Position numbers and translations under genes: made by a program | The notes under the pieces: model-generated | Databases searched by the model: none | The model's input: only the letters and a program-made list of their open reading frames with translations | What the model was told of the DNA's origin: nothing | Assembly: GCA_018262455.1 (NCBI GenBank) | Contig: JAGSPR010000010.1 | Coordinates: forward strand, 1 to 33,358 | Direction of reading: 5' to 3' | Origin: Deltaproteobacteria bacterium | Lineage (GTDB): Bacteria > Myxococcota > Polyangia > Haliangiales > Haliangiaceae | DNA length: 33,358 bases | In this document: piece after piece, positions 16,006-24,113 of the stretch | Layout of the letters: every line of letters begins with the position of its first letter | How positions within the stretch are numbered: the first letter of the stretch is position 1

Positions 16006-17019
16006 TTACTTCGGGGTGACGGCGCCGCCGACCGTGATCTTGAACTCGACCTTCTCGGTGGCCGGGTCCTTCGGATCCTTCTTCGGCTCGGTCGCGGAGA
16101 ACTTGGTCTCGACCGAGCCCTTGTAGGTCGGGTAGAGCGCGCCATCGGCGAGCGCGACGGTGCTGGTACCCGACCCGCTGATCCCGCTGATCCGGCCGCC
16201 GTCGACGTCCTGGTCCGAGCCGGAGACCTTGGTGGTGCCCTTGATCGTCCAGGTGTTGCCCTTCTGCGCGACCACCTCGTAGCTGGTGACCTGCGTGACA
16301 TCGAGCCGATCGGCGAGCTTGTGGACCGTCGTCGACTGCCACTTCGCGCCGACACCGACCGGCTCGGTCGGCAGGATCGGCCAGGTCGGCATGGTGAGGC
16401 GGATCAGCTCGAGAGCGCCGACCGAGAGCTCGGTGGGCTTCTCGATCCGCAACGTCATCTCGCCGAGCGTCCCGTTCGCGGTGACACTGCCACCGATCGA
16501 GAGTCCCATGAGTGCCTCGAGCGCGACCTTGAACTTTTCGGCGGGCGGGGCGCCGGTGGCACCCTTGACGTCGCGCGCATCGGTGGACGTGACGGTGAAC
16601 GCGTAGTCGGACTTGCCGTCCTTGTCGACGGACTTGGTCTCGGAGTCACCGAGCAGCACGATCGTCGGGACCGATTGATCCTGGGTCTGGCCGCCCTGGC
16701 TCGTCGTCGACGCGAAGTCCATCGCGAGCTCGACCTGCTGCTTGACGCCGAGCTTGCCGGTGTAGTGGAGCGCGGTGCGCTTGCCCTTGCCGGGCGAGAC
16801 GAGCTTCACGGTGACCTTCGCGGCCGGGATCTTCACCTCGACCGGTCCTTGCGGCTCGGGCGGCTTCGCGGGCTCCGGATCCTTCTTCGGATCCGCCGGC
16901 GCTTCCGCCACCGGCTGGTCCGCGGGGAGCGGCGCGAGCTGCACCGGTTTCGGTTTGGGTCCACACGCGAACACAGTGACCGCGAGCAGCCCAAGGCTCA
17001 GAGACGAGGCTCGTTTCAT
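16006..17019 (-). CDS. Lipoprotein of unknown function
   Basis: This 337-aa protein has a lipobox near Cys19 (MKRASSLSLGLLAVTVFACG) followed by a Pro/Lys/Asp-rich linker (PKPKPVQLAPLPADQP ... DPKKDPEPAKPPEPQG). The body is mostly beta with repeated Thr/Ser/Val strands (VTVKLVSPGKGKRTALHYTGKLGVKQQVELAMDF, EMTLRIEKPTELSV, NTWTIKGTTKVSGSD). I do not recognise the family; the fold suggests a periplasmic or surface beta-sandwich. The ATG at 17017-17019 gives the signal peptide. It converges with the second WYL gene (12-bp gap) and diverges from treZ across a 208-bp region with a regulatory-looking palindrome. Confidence 0.8.
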   Translation of the reverse strand: MKRASSLSLGLLAVTVFACGPKPKPVQLAPLPADQPVAEAPADPKKDPEPAKPPEPQGPVEVKIPAAKVTVKLVSPGKGKRTALHYTGKLGVKQQVELAMDFASTTSQGGQTQDQSVPTIVLLGDSETKSVDKDGKSDYAFTVTSTDARDVKGATGAPPAEKFKVALEALMGLSIGGSVTANGTLGEMTLRIEKPTELSVGALELIRLTMPTWPILPTEPVGVGAKWQSTTVHKLADRLDVTQVTSYEVVAQKGNTWTIKGTTKVSGSDQDVDGGRISGISGSGTSTVALADGALYPTYKGSVETKFSATEPKKDPKDPATEKVEFKITVGGAVTPK

Positions 17020-17161
17020 ATCGCCGGACGCTAGCACACGCGATCTGCGATCGCCCCGCACCGCGGCGACGAGCGAGTGCGCTCGGCGAGACGGCGCCGC
17101 GCGGGTGGATCGCCAGCACCTCGGCGTGACCGCCGCGATTTCTGGGCACTTGGGCAACGAC

Positions 17162-17189
17162 TTGTCAGCGAACGCGGACAAAGTGTCCG
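17162..17189 (+). promoter_or_regulatory. Candidate PafBC-type promoter and palindrome upstream of treZ
   Basis: TTGTCAGCG (17162-17170), eight bases, then CAAAGT (17179-17184) match the actinobacterial PafBC-dependent consensus TTGTCRGTG-N8-TAnnnT at eight of nine and two of three fixed positions. A perfect 15-bp palindrome CGGACA-AAG-TGTCCG (17175-17189) overlaps it. It would give a start about 37 bp before treZ. This is inference: the consensus comes from another phylum. Confidence 0.4.
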
Positions 17190-17227
17190 AAGATCTCCCG
17201 GGCATATGCGGTGCACCGGATCCCGCG

Positions 17228-19123
17228 GTGCACCGGAGTCTCCCGATCGGCGCCGAGCTGTCCGCCCGCGAGCACGGCGCCCACGTCCGCGTCTGGGCTC
17301 CCGCGCGATCACGGGTGACCCTCGTCGTCGAGGGTTCCCGCGAGATCATGCTCGGTCGCGAGCCGGACGGTTATCACAGCGGCTTCGCATCCGGCGTCGC
17401 CGCGGGCGCACGCTACCGGTTCAGGCTCGACGACGGACCAGCGCTGTGGCCCGATCCCGCGTCACGCTTCCAGCCCGAAGGGCCGTTCGGACCGTCCGAG
17501 CTGGTCGACCCCGCGTTCGCATGGACCGACGCTGGCTGGCGCGGGATCGAGGCGCACCGCCACGTGCTGTACGAGATGCACCTCGGCACGTTCACCCCGG
17601 AGGGCACCTGGGCCGCCGCCTCCGAGCAGCTGGCGTTCCTCGCCGAGCTCGGCGTCACCACGCTCGAGGTGATGCCTGTCGGCGACTTCGCCGGCGATCA
17701 CAACTGGGGCTACGACGGCGTGAACTTGTTCGCACCGTCCCGGTGCTACGGCGCTCCGGAGACCATGAGGAGGTTCGTCGATCGCGCGCACGCCTGTGGG
17801 CTCGCCGTGATCCTCGACGTCGTCTACAACCATTTCGGTCCATCGGGCAACGTGATGTTCGAGTGGTCGCCGTACTACAAGAGCGATCAGGCGACGGCGT
17901 GGGGCGAGGCGCTCGACTTCGACGGCCCGTACAGCGCGCCCGTGCGCGAGTACTTCGTCACGAACGCCGGCTACTGGATCGATGAGTTCCATCTCGATGG
18001 GCTTCGCCTCGACGCGACCCAGGCGATCCACGATCGCTCTCCCGAGCACGTGGTGCGCGCGATCGCGACGCGGGCTCGGCAAGCCGGTCGCGGCCGACCC
18101 ATCTTCGTGGTCGGCGAGCACGAGCCGCAGGATGCAGGGCTGCTCGAAGGAGCGGCCGCCCTCGATGCCGTGTGGAGCGATGACTTCCACCACACCGCGC
18201 GGGTCGTGCTGACCGGCGTCGTCGAAGGCTACCTCCACGACTACCGCGGCACCCCGCAGGAGCTCGTCTCGGCGGTCAAGCGTGGCTTTCTCTACCAGGG
18301 CCAGATCTCCCCGTGGCAGCGCAATCCGCGTGGCACGTCGACGCGGGGCATCGCGCGGACCCGGTTCGTCCACTTCCTCGAGAATCACGATCAAGCGGCC
18401 AATTTCGGATTCGGCGAACGGCTGGCCGCGATCTGCCAGCCCGCGCAGCTCCGCGCGATGACCGCGCTGCTGCTGCTCTCGCCCGAGTTGCCGATGCTGT
18501 TCCAGGGTCAGGAGACGGGGTCGCGCCGGCCGTGGAGCTTCTTCGTCGATCACCGCGAGGATCTGCGTGAGCCGATTCGCGCGGGCCGCGCCGCGCTCAG
18601 CGCGCTGTTTCCGCGGCTCGCCACCGCCGAGGCGCACGTCGCGCTGACCGATCCATGCGCGCGGTCGACGTTCGCCGCGTGCAAGCTCGATCCCGCCGAG
18701 CGCTCGCTCGACAATCCGTGGGTCCGGCTCCACCGCGACCTGCTCCGGCTGCGCCGCGACGATCCCGCGTTCACCGATCCGCGCCCCGACGCACTCGATG
18801 GGGCCGTGCTCGGCGACCACACGCTCGCGCTGCGGTTCTTTGCACCCGATGGCCAGCCCGCCGGCACCGGCGACCGCTTGTTACTGGTCAACCTCGGATC
18901 CAGGTTCGCGGAGGAGGTCGTGCCCGAGCCGCTGATCGCTCCGCCCGGCGGCACCGGCTGGCGACTCGTCTGGTCGACCGAGCATCCGAGCTACGGCGGC
19001 CACGGCACCCCGACGGTGTTCGATCGGGTCCGGCTCGCCATCCCCGCGCACGCAGCCGTGCTGCTCGTGCCCGATCCCGGTTCATCGCTCCGCCAGGGCG
19101 GAGCCCTTGGAGGTCACGGGTGA
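17228..19123 (+). CDS. treZ: Malto-oligosyltrehalose trehalohydrolase
   Basis: TreZ hydrolyses maltooligosyl-trehalose to free trehalose, the second step of the TreYZ route from glycogen. The 631-aa protein has the N-terminal CBM48-like domain (LSAREHGAHVRVWAPARSRVTLVVEG), then a GH13 barrel: HLGTFTPEGTW, DFAGDHNWGYDGVNLFAPSR, VYNHFGPSGN, catalytic Asp in GLRLDATQAI, acid/base Glu in VVGEHEPQ and the transition-state ENHDQAANFG motif. The protein is slightly longer than the usual ~590 aa. The start is the GTG at 17228, which gives the family's N-terminus; the frame is open well upstream. TreY and TreX are not in this window, so the partner enzyme must be elsewhere. Two small genes follow on overlapping codons. 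Confidence 0.93.
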   Translation: MHRSLPIGAELSAREHGAHVRVWAPARSRVTLVVEGSREIMLGREPDGYHSGFASGVAAGARYRFRLDDGPALWPDPASRFQPEGPFGPSELVDPAFAWTDAGWRGIEAHRHVLYEMHLGTFTPEGTWAAASEQLAFLAELGVTTLEVMPVGDFAGDHNWGYDGVNLFAPSRCYGAPETMRRFVDRAHACGLAVILDVVYNHFGPSGNVMFEWSPYYKSDQATAWGEALDFDGPYSAPVREYFVTNAGYWIDEFHLDGLRLDATQAIHDRSPEHVVRAIATRARQAGRGRPIFVVGEHEPQDAGLLEGAAALDAVWSDDFHHTARVVLTGVVEGYLHDYRGTPQELVSAVKRGFLYQGQISPWQRNPRGTSTRGIARTRFVHFLENHDQAANFGFGERLAAICQPAQLRAMTALLLLSPELPMLFQGQETGSRRPWSFFVDHREDLREPIRAGRAALSALFPRLATAEAHVALTDPCARSTFAACKLDPAERSLDNPWVRLHRDLLRLRRDDPAFTDPRPDALDGAVLGDHTLALRFFAPDGQPAGTGDRLLLVNLGSRFAEEVVPEPLIAPPGGTGWRLVWSTEHPSYGGHGTPTVFDRVRLAIPAHAAVLLVPDPGSSLRQGGALGGHG

Positions 19124-19293
19124 GCGAATTCGACGACTTCGAACGTCATGTCCAGGTCCTCGTGAGCCGTGCACGGTCGCGAGATCGGGACGCGCAGCGA
19201 TCCCGGGACGAGGTTGCCGCGCGCGCGGTCGACGAGCGGTTCGACCTGTCCGAAGGGGACGACGTGGAACCCGCGTGCGCTCCACTCCGATGA
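19120..19293 (+). CDS. Small 57-aa hypothetical protein overlapping treZ
   Basis: This short gene is not recognised. It starts with GTG at 19120, overlapping the treZ stop by four bases (GTGA), and has an ideal Shine-Dalgarno GGAGG at 19109-19113 six bases before it. The protein (MSEFDDFERHVQVLVSRARSRDRDAQ, then RSRDEVAARAVDERFDLSEGDDVE) is strongly charged and probably helical. The GTGA overlap and the ribosome binding site support a real gene; the third-position bias is somewhat lower than in neighbours, so doubt remains. It might be a regulator or adaptor of trehalose synthesis, but nothing shows this. A second small gene follows at 19428. Confidence 0.5.
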   Translation: MSEFDDFERHVQVLVSRARSRDRDAQRSRDEVAARAVDERFDLSEGDDVEPACAPLR

Positions 19294-19427
19294 TCTCGGA
19301 GGCGACGGCGCTCACTCGATGGGCGGATCGCACACCTGGGAGAACACGGCAGCAGCGTCGCCAACCTCCCCGAATGGGGGTTGCGATCGGCACGCCGGAT
19401 GCTTTTGGTAAGCGTCAGGAGCAAGCC
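19294..19427 (+). other. Intergenic stretch between small genes
   Basis: This 134-bp stretch shows no further gene or RNA; the frame that becomes the 96-aa gene is open here and an ATG at 19290 overlaps the 57-aa stop, but codon composition looks non-coding before 19428. Confidence 0.4.
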
Positions 19428-19718
19428 GTGCAGAATCCAGATCGCCCACGAGGACCGGCCCCCCATGATGATGTGTTCCCGGCCCGCGTGCCTGCGGCCG
19501 AACGACCGTCGAGGCCATGGCACGTCGAGGTCGGTGACCTGCTGGCGCAAGCCGCGCTGCTCTGCGTGGAGCACGATCTCGACGTCGACGCGTTCATGAA
19601 GGGTGCGTGGTCCGCTTACGTCGAGGCCCGCCCCGGCCTTCGCGACTATCTCGAGGATTTGCAGCTTCGCAACCAGCTGGAGGAGCTGCGCAAGCTCGGT
19701 CGGATGGGTGAAGCCTGA
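19428..19718 (+). CDS. Small hypothetical protein (96 aa)
   Basis: I do not recognise this protein. The GTG start at 19428 is set by an excellent Shine-Dalgarno AGGAG (19417-19421) six bases before it. The N-terminus is Pro/Asp-rich (MQNPDRPRGPAPHDDVFPARVP); the rest is a compact helical domain: WHVEVGDLLAQAALLCVEHDLDVDAFMKGAWSAYVEARPGLRDYLEDLQLRNQLEELRKLGRMGEA. The C-terminal ~25 residues look like an amphipathic coiled coil. No catalytic motif. It is the last gene of the treZ run, and its stop is followed at once by a hairpin terminator. The longer start at 19290 is possible, but its extra N-terminus looks non-coding. Confidence 0.65.
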   Translation: MQNPDRPRGPAPHDDVFPARVPAAERPSRPWHVEVGDLLAQAALLCVEHDLDVDAFMKGAWSAYVEARPGLRDYLEDLQLRNQLEELRKLGRMGEA

Positions 19719-19737
19719 GGTGGAGCGTCGTCCACCT
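19718..19737. terminator. Hairpin terminator after the treZ run
   Basis: AGGTGGA-GCGTCG-TCCACCT is a perfect 7-bp stem with a 6-nt loop, beginning at the last base of the 96-aa gene stop and followed by TCCCCC. It lies between convergent genes, so it may serve both. Confidence 0.6.
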
Positions 19738-19753
19738 TCCCCCGGATCTAACC

Positions 19754-20644
19754 CTAGGCCGTCTCGAGAAAGTCCAGCACAAGTCCGAGCAGGGTCGGGA
19801 TGTGGCCGGTGCCCAGCACATGTCCTGCGTCCAGAAGCAGCTCGATTCGAGCGTGAGGCACGAGCCTGCGATAGTCCGCGGCAGCCTCGGGAGGCGTGAA
19901 CACGTCGAAGGCTCCGTAGACGAACAGCGATGGGACCTTCAGGCTCTTGAGGGCCGCGCTTCGATCCTCGGTGTCCAGCATCGCGGTGATCGTCTGACGT
20001 CCCCTTCCCAGGGAGTCCTCGCTACGCTCGAAGGCCAGGCCCTCCCGTTCGATGTGGTAGCGCTCGGAGAACGGAGGGGTCGGGCCCGAGAGGCTTCTCA
20101 AGACCTGGAGGCGATAGTCGATGAAGGCGTCTCGCGTCCGTGGCACCGGCGCCACGAGCAAGTCCTCGAGCGCCGCGGTCATGCCGACGGTCGCGGGGAT
20201 GTCGAGATTGCCGGTATGAGTCCCCACCGTGATGAGGCTGCGCACCTGGTGGGGCGCGTTGAGGGCGATCGAGCGCGCGATTGCTCCACCCAATGAGTTC
20301 CCCATGATGTGCGCAGTCGGCAGGCCAAGGCTGGCGATCAGCTGCATGATGTCCGAGGCCATGTCGTCGATCGAGTAGGGCATCGTGAACGGTTGCCCGA
20401 TCCGGATCTGGCGAACGCCGTCCCACGGGTCCGGACAGTCCTTGTCGAACTTGGTCGAGTGTCCTACGTCGCGGGGATCACACCGGAGGACACGATACCC
20501 GCGGCTGACCAAGCCCGTGACGAAGGTTTCATCCCACCAGATCAGCTGGTCTCCCAAGCCGGGGATCAAGACGATCGGACGCCCGCCCAGCTCACCTTCC
20601 GCTTCGTAGTAGATGTCGACGCCATCGAGTATCGCGACCGGCAT
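19754..20644 (-). CDS. Alpha/beta hydrolase (methylesterase/haloperoxidase-like)
   Basis: This 296-aa protein has the alpha/beta-hydrolase catalytic set: nucleophile elbow MGNSLGG, acid residue in VYGAFDVFTPP and catalytic His in LDAGHVLGTGHIP. The oxyanion region is LIPGLGDQLIWWDETFV, and RCDPRDVGHSTKF is the classic turn after strand 4. It resembles RdmC-like methylesterases and epoxide/haloalkane hydrolases, but the exact substrate is unknown. The start is the ATG at 20642-20644 with AGGAG five bases before it; the frame is open farther upstream. No signal peptide. It stands alone on the minus strand, converging with the 96-aa gene. Confidence 0.87.
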   Translation of the reverse strand: MPVAILDGVDIYYEAEGELGGRPIVLIPGLGDQLIWWDETFVTGLVSRGYRVLRCDPRDVGHSTKFDKDCPDPWDGVRQIRIGQPFTMPYSIDDMASDIMQLIASLGLPTAHIMGNSLGGAIARSIALNAPHQVRSLITVGTHTGNLDIPATVGMTAALEDLLVAPVPRTRDAFIDYRLQVLRSLSGPTPPFSERYHIEREGLAFERSEDSLGRGRQTITAMLDTEDRSAALKSLKVPSLFVYGAFDVFTPPEAAADYRRLVPHARIELLLDAGHVLGTGHIPTLLGLVLDFLETA

Positions 20645-20878
20645 GTGATCTCCTCGCATCCCGAGCTTGGACAGCCTGGGCCGCCGCGTGTACCGACACC
20701 AGGATGCTACAGCAGCCGCCAAACCACAACTCGACCGCTGCGTCGATCGGACGTCGCATCGCCGCCGATGAGCTCGTGCGGGATCGACGTCGGCGGCACG
20801 TGGTCGAGATCGATCGCGATGAACCGATCGACGAGCTGAGGAGCCGATGAGCGAGCGGGTGTGCGGGGTGCGGGACCA
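20645..20878. other. Intergenic region with a possible gene remnant
   Basis: This 234-bp region lies upstream of the alpha/beta hydrolase and downstream of the TonB receptor stop. On the minus strand one frame from 20875 to the stop at 20707 has the region's strong third-codon GC and reads PQLVDRFIAIDLDHVPPTS, but has no usable start, so it may be the 3' end of a decayed gene. No RNA gene seen. Confidence 0.3.
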
Positions 20879-23116
20879 CTAGATCAGTGGCCGGAACTCG
20901 ACCCCGAGGAACGGGATGATCGGCAGCCCGCCAAGGTCGCGCTCGCCGTTGGTCTCGAAGTCGAGCTCGCGCGCCTCGACGTTGTGATGGTTGGTGGCGT
21001 TCTGGACGTCGATGTAGAACACGATGTCGCCCCAGCAGCGGTGCCACCGGCGATCGGCCCGCAGATCGAGCGACACGAAGGCAGGGAGCTGGCCACCGAA
21101 CGGATCCTGCACGGTCACGCCGTTGATCGGATCGCCGATGAAACGCTCCGGGGTGTAGGGATTGCCAGAAACGAGCTGCAGCCGGGCACCGAGCCGCCAC
21201 CGGGTCAGCTGGACCGAGGCCGCGAGCTGGAGATTGTGGCGCTGGTCGAGCTCGAACGGTCGCCAGCCGACGAGGACGCGCGGGTCGTCGGTGCGCTCGG
21301 ACTTCGACAGCGTGTACGACAGCAGCGTGAACCACCGCCCGACATTCCGCTTGAGCAGCACCTCGACGCCGTAGCTGCGCGCGCGCCCGATGTTCTCGCG
21401 ATAGATCGCGAACCCGAGCTGCTTCTCGAGCAACAGCTCGAAGGTTGGCCCCAGTCCCCCCAGGTTCAGCTCCGGTTCCTCGGAGCCGGGGCGAGGGTTG
21501 CGCACCTTCACCCCGAGGTCACGACCGTCGTTGTAGAACCCGGTCACCGACGCGAGCACCTCGCTCGGCAGCTCGGTATCGATCCCGAGCGACACCTGGT
21601 CGGTGTACGAGCTGTCGAGCCGCGGGTTGCCATCGGTCGGGTCGACGTCTCCCGGCGTCGGGGGCTCGTGATAGCGGCCGATCGCCTGGCGCAGCGTCAG
21701 GTTCGGCGTGAGCTGCTGGTGGATGTTGAGCCGCGGATCGATCACCAGCTCGCCGGTCAGCCCGTAGGTCTCGAGACGGACCCCGGGCTTCACCGCGAAC
21801 CGCTCGCCGTCGAGCTTCCACCGGGTCTCGCCCCACAGCGCGACATCGGTCCACCCGAGGGTGGAGGTGCCATTGACGCTGCGCGGCCCGTCGGATCCGG
21901 TGATCCCGATCTGGGTCTGTGCGAGGTATCCGCTCTCGACCTCGACCCCGCCACGCAGGTGGCCCCACGCGGTGTCGCGCAGCAACTCGGCGCGGACCCC
22001 GCCCGGATAGAACGGGCGTGAGAACGTGTCCTCGCCGGAGTCGTCGGACGTTTCGGCGAACGTCAGGAGGTTCGCGCCGATCCACGGCGTGACTCGCAGG
22101 GTCGTCCGTCCCGACACCCGCAGGTACGGCACGGCGGCGCGGACGAACATCGACGTCAGGGAGATCTCGTCACTCGCCACCCGATCGATCGAGCTGAAGA
22201 TCATCGGCGTGATCCGGCCGCGCTTGCGCGGATCACCCCAGGTCGTACGGATCTGGAAGTCCCAGTAGCTCGGCAGCGGGATGTCGTCGGCGACGAATGG
22301 CGCCGCGATCGTGTCGAAGTACGAGCGGCGCAGCCCGATCAGCACCCCACCCTTGTGCCAGGGCCCCTCGGCCTGGACCGACGAGTCGAACAGCCCGATC
22401 GATCCGCCGAGTCGCCAGCGATCGGTGCGCGGCTCGCGGGTCGTCAGGGTGACGATGCCGCCGCTCGCCCGGCCGTACGAGGCATCGAAGCCGCCGGCCG
22501 TCACCGTGAGGTCCTCGAGCACGCCGCTCGGGTAGAACGAGGTGATCCCGCCGAAATGGAACGCGATCGGCACCTCGATCCCGTCGAGGAACACCGCGGT
22601 ATCGCGCGGCGAGGTCCCGCGCAGCACCAGCCCTCCGAACGAGAACGGGATCCGCGCGACGCCGGGCAAGATGGTCGCGGCGCGCAGGATGTCGTTGCCC
22701 GCGCCAGGGATCGACCGGATCTCGTCGACAGTGAGCTTGTACGACAGCGGCTTGGTCTCCTCCGGCGCCTTGCCGGAGATCTCGATGACCTCGGAGCCCG
22801 ACGCCGCGACGAGCTCGATCCGGAGCGTGCCGTCCGCGATCCGGACGCTCCGGGTGACGTAGCCAGTCGCGACCACCGTCAGCTCGAGATCACCCTGCGC
22901 GACCTCGAGCGCGAAGTAGCCGTCGACGTCGGTCACCGCGATCTCGCCGCGATCGGTCAGCACGGACGCACCCGCGATCGGGGTCGGAGTCCCATCGCGG
23001 ATCACGACGCCGCGGACCGTGCGCGCGGGGCCTGCGACGGCGACGCCCGCCGTCACGACGAGGCTCAGGGCGATTGCCAGACCGCGAGCTGCTGCGACGA
23101 TCTCGCGGAATCCCAT
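20879..23116 (-). CDS. TonB-dependent outer-membrane receptor with carboxypeptidase-regulatory-like domain
   Basis: This 745-aa receptor has a signal peptide (MGFREIVAAARGLAIALSLVVTAGVAVA), a CarboxypepD_reg-like beta-sandwich (RTVRGVVIRDGTPTPIAGASVLT ... TDVDGYFALEVAQGD), a TonB-box-like segment (SEVIEISGKAPEE), a plug domain (IRSIPGAGNDILRAATILPGV ... GLVLRGTSPRDTAVFLDGIEVP) and a C-terminal beta-barrel ending in FRPLI. It would carry a ligand across the outer membrane using TonB energy; its ligand is not evident. The next gene upstream (36 bp) is a cyclophilin on the same strand, so the two may be cotranscribed. The start at 23114-23116 has no clear Shine-Dalgarno. A TonB-like protein is encoded about 1.6 kb away at 24693 on the other strand. 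Confidence 0.93.
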   Translation of the reverse strand: MGFREIVAAARGLAIALSLVVTAGVAVAGPARTVRGVVIRDGTPTPIAGASVLTDRGEIAVTDVDGYFALEVAQGDLELTVVATGYVTRSVRIADGTLRIELVAASGSEVIEISGKAPEETKPLSYKLTVDEIRSIPGAGNDILRAATILPGVARIPFSFGGLVLRGTSPRDTAVFLDGIEVPIAFHFGGITSFYPSGVLEDLTVTAGGFDASYGRASGGIVTLTTREPRTDRWRLGGSIGLFDSSVQAEGPWHKGGVLIGLRRSYFDTIAAPFVADDIPLPSYWDFQIRTTWGDPRKRGRITPMIFSSIDRVASDEISLTSMFVRAAVPYLRVSGRTTLRVTPWIGANLLTFAETSDDSGEDTFSRPFYPGGVRAELLRDTAWGHLRGGVEVESGYLAQTQIGITGSDGPRSVNGTSTLGWTDVALWGETRWKLDGERFAVKPGVRLETYGLTGELVIDPRLNIHQQLTPNLTLRQAIGRYHEPPTPGDVDPTDGNPRLDSSYTDQVSLGIDTELPSEVLASVTGFYNDGRDLGVKVRNPRPGSEEPELNLGGLGPTFELLLEKQLGFAIYRENIGRARSYGVEVLLKRNVGRWFTLLSYTLSKSERTDDPRVLVGWRPFELDQRHNLQLAASVQLTRWRLGARLQLVSGNPYTPERFIGDPINGVTVQDPFGGQLPAFVSLDLRADRRWHRCWGDIVFYIDVQNATNHHNVEARELDFETNGERDLGGLPIIPFLGVEFRPLI

Positions 23117-23152
23117 CAGCTGCTCGGACCGCGCACGGGCGCGGTCAGATGC

Positions 23153-23671
23153 CTACTCCTTGACCGTCACCTTGATCATCTTGATCGGCGTCTTGGGGCG
23201 GTTGCCCTCGCCGGACGTCGGCGTGGTCTCGATCTTCTTCACCACATCCATGCCCGACGTGATCTTGCCGAACACCGGGTGCTTCGACGGGCCCGGCGAG
23301 AACCAGTCGAGGTAGCTGTTGTGGACCGTGTTGATGAAGAACTGCGCGCCGCCCGAGTTCGGCCGGCCCGTGTTTGCCATCGACAGCGTGCCCGGCTCGT
23401 TGGAGAGCTTCTGGTCGGGCGGATGCTCGTCCGTCACGCGACCGAGCGGCGAGTCACCAGTACCGCAGCGCGGGCTGTTCGGATCCTTCGAGTGCTCGCA
23501 CCCGAACTGGATCATGAAGTCCTTGATCACGCGGTGGAAGTGCAGCCCGTCGTAGAACCCCATCTGGGCAAGCTTGACGAAGTTGCCCGCGGAGATGGGC
23601 ATCTTGTCCTGGTAGATCTCGGCGGTAAACGTACCGAGCGAGGTCTCGAACGTCGCGGTCGGATTCGGCAT
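23153..23671 (-). CDS. Cyclophilin-type peptidyl-prolyl cis-trans isomerase
   Basis: This 172-aa cyclophilin has the active-site set in order: [15 protein letters not shown] (arginine and Gln positions), [17 protein letters not shown] and [14 protein letters not shown]. Between them there is an insertion rich in Cys and charged residues ([28 protein letters not shown]) of the divergent-loop cyclophilins. No signal peptide, so it is probably a cytoplasmic folding catalyst. The start ATG at 23669-23671 is 43 bp from the 132-aa gene upstream. It is followed by the TonB receptor, with which it may be cotranscribed. Confidence 0.93.
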   Translation of the reverse strand: MPNPTATFETSLGTFTAEIYQDKMPISAGNFVKLAQMGFYDGLHFHRVIKDFMIQFGCEHSKDPNSPRCGTGDSPLGRVTDEHPPDQKLSNEPGTLSMANTGRPNSGGAQFFINTVHNSYLDWFSPGPSKHPVFGKITSGMDVVKKIETTPTSGEGNRPKTPIKMIKVTVKE

Positions 23672-23714
23672 GGCGGAAGGCTTATCACGACTCCTCTCGC
23701 CTGGGTGCCGCGGA

Positions 23715-24113
23715 TCAGGACATGCTGTCGATCGCGAGCGCGATCATCGCGACGAGCTTCTGCGCTTCCTCGTTCTCGATGTTCGCCTTGATGAACTCGT
23801 GGAGCGGGAGCTGCGCCTGCTCGAGCCGGATCAGCGGCTCGCCGCGAGCGGCGGCATCGAGATCCTCGTAGGTGAGGGACCGGACCTTGCCGCCGCTGCG
23901 CTGGAAGCACTGTGCCACCAGCGCGCAGTGGAAGATCACCGTCACGATCGACTCGGCCCCTCCGAGCTCCCGCTCGTGCGCGCTGATGAACTGCGAGACG
24001 GGTGTCTGGCTCTGGACGAACCCACCGACGAGCACGGCGGAGTAGTTCGGATCGCCCATCTTCTGCGAGGCCTCGCTGACCACCGCGGCAACCTGGTCTT
24101 TCGTGAGCTTCAT
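23715..24113 (-). CDS. Hypothetical protein, second gene of a coupled pair
   Basis: I do not recognise this 132-aa protein. It begins [36 protein letters not shown] and is largely helical. It contains two cysteines in [16 protein letters not shown] (C-x5-C), followed by [21 protein letters not shown] charged helices and an amphipathic C-terminus ([27 protein letters not shown]). It has AGGA five bases before its ATG. Its start overlaps the stop of the redox-type gene by four bases (ATGA), so the two are translationally coupled, which suggests the products act together. No signal peptide is visible. Its cysteines could interact with those of the neighbour; that is a guess. Confidence 0.7.
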   Translation of the reverse strand: MKLTKDQVAAVVSEASQKMGDPNYSAVLVGGFVQSQTPVSQFISAHERELGGAESIVTVIFHCALVAQCFQRSGGKVRSLTYEDLDAAARGEPLIRLEQAQLPLHEFIKANIENEEAQKLVAMIALAIDSMS

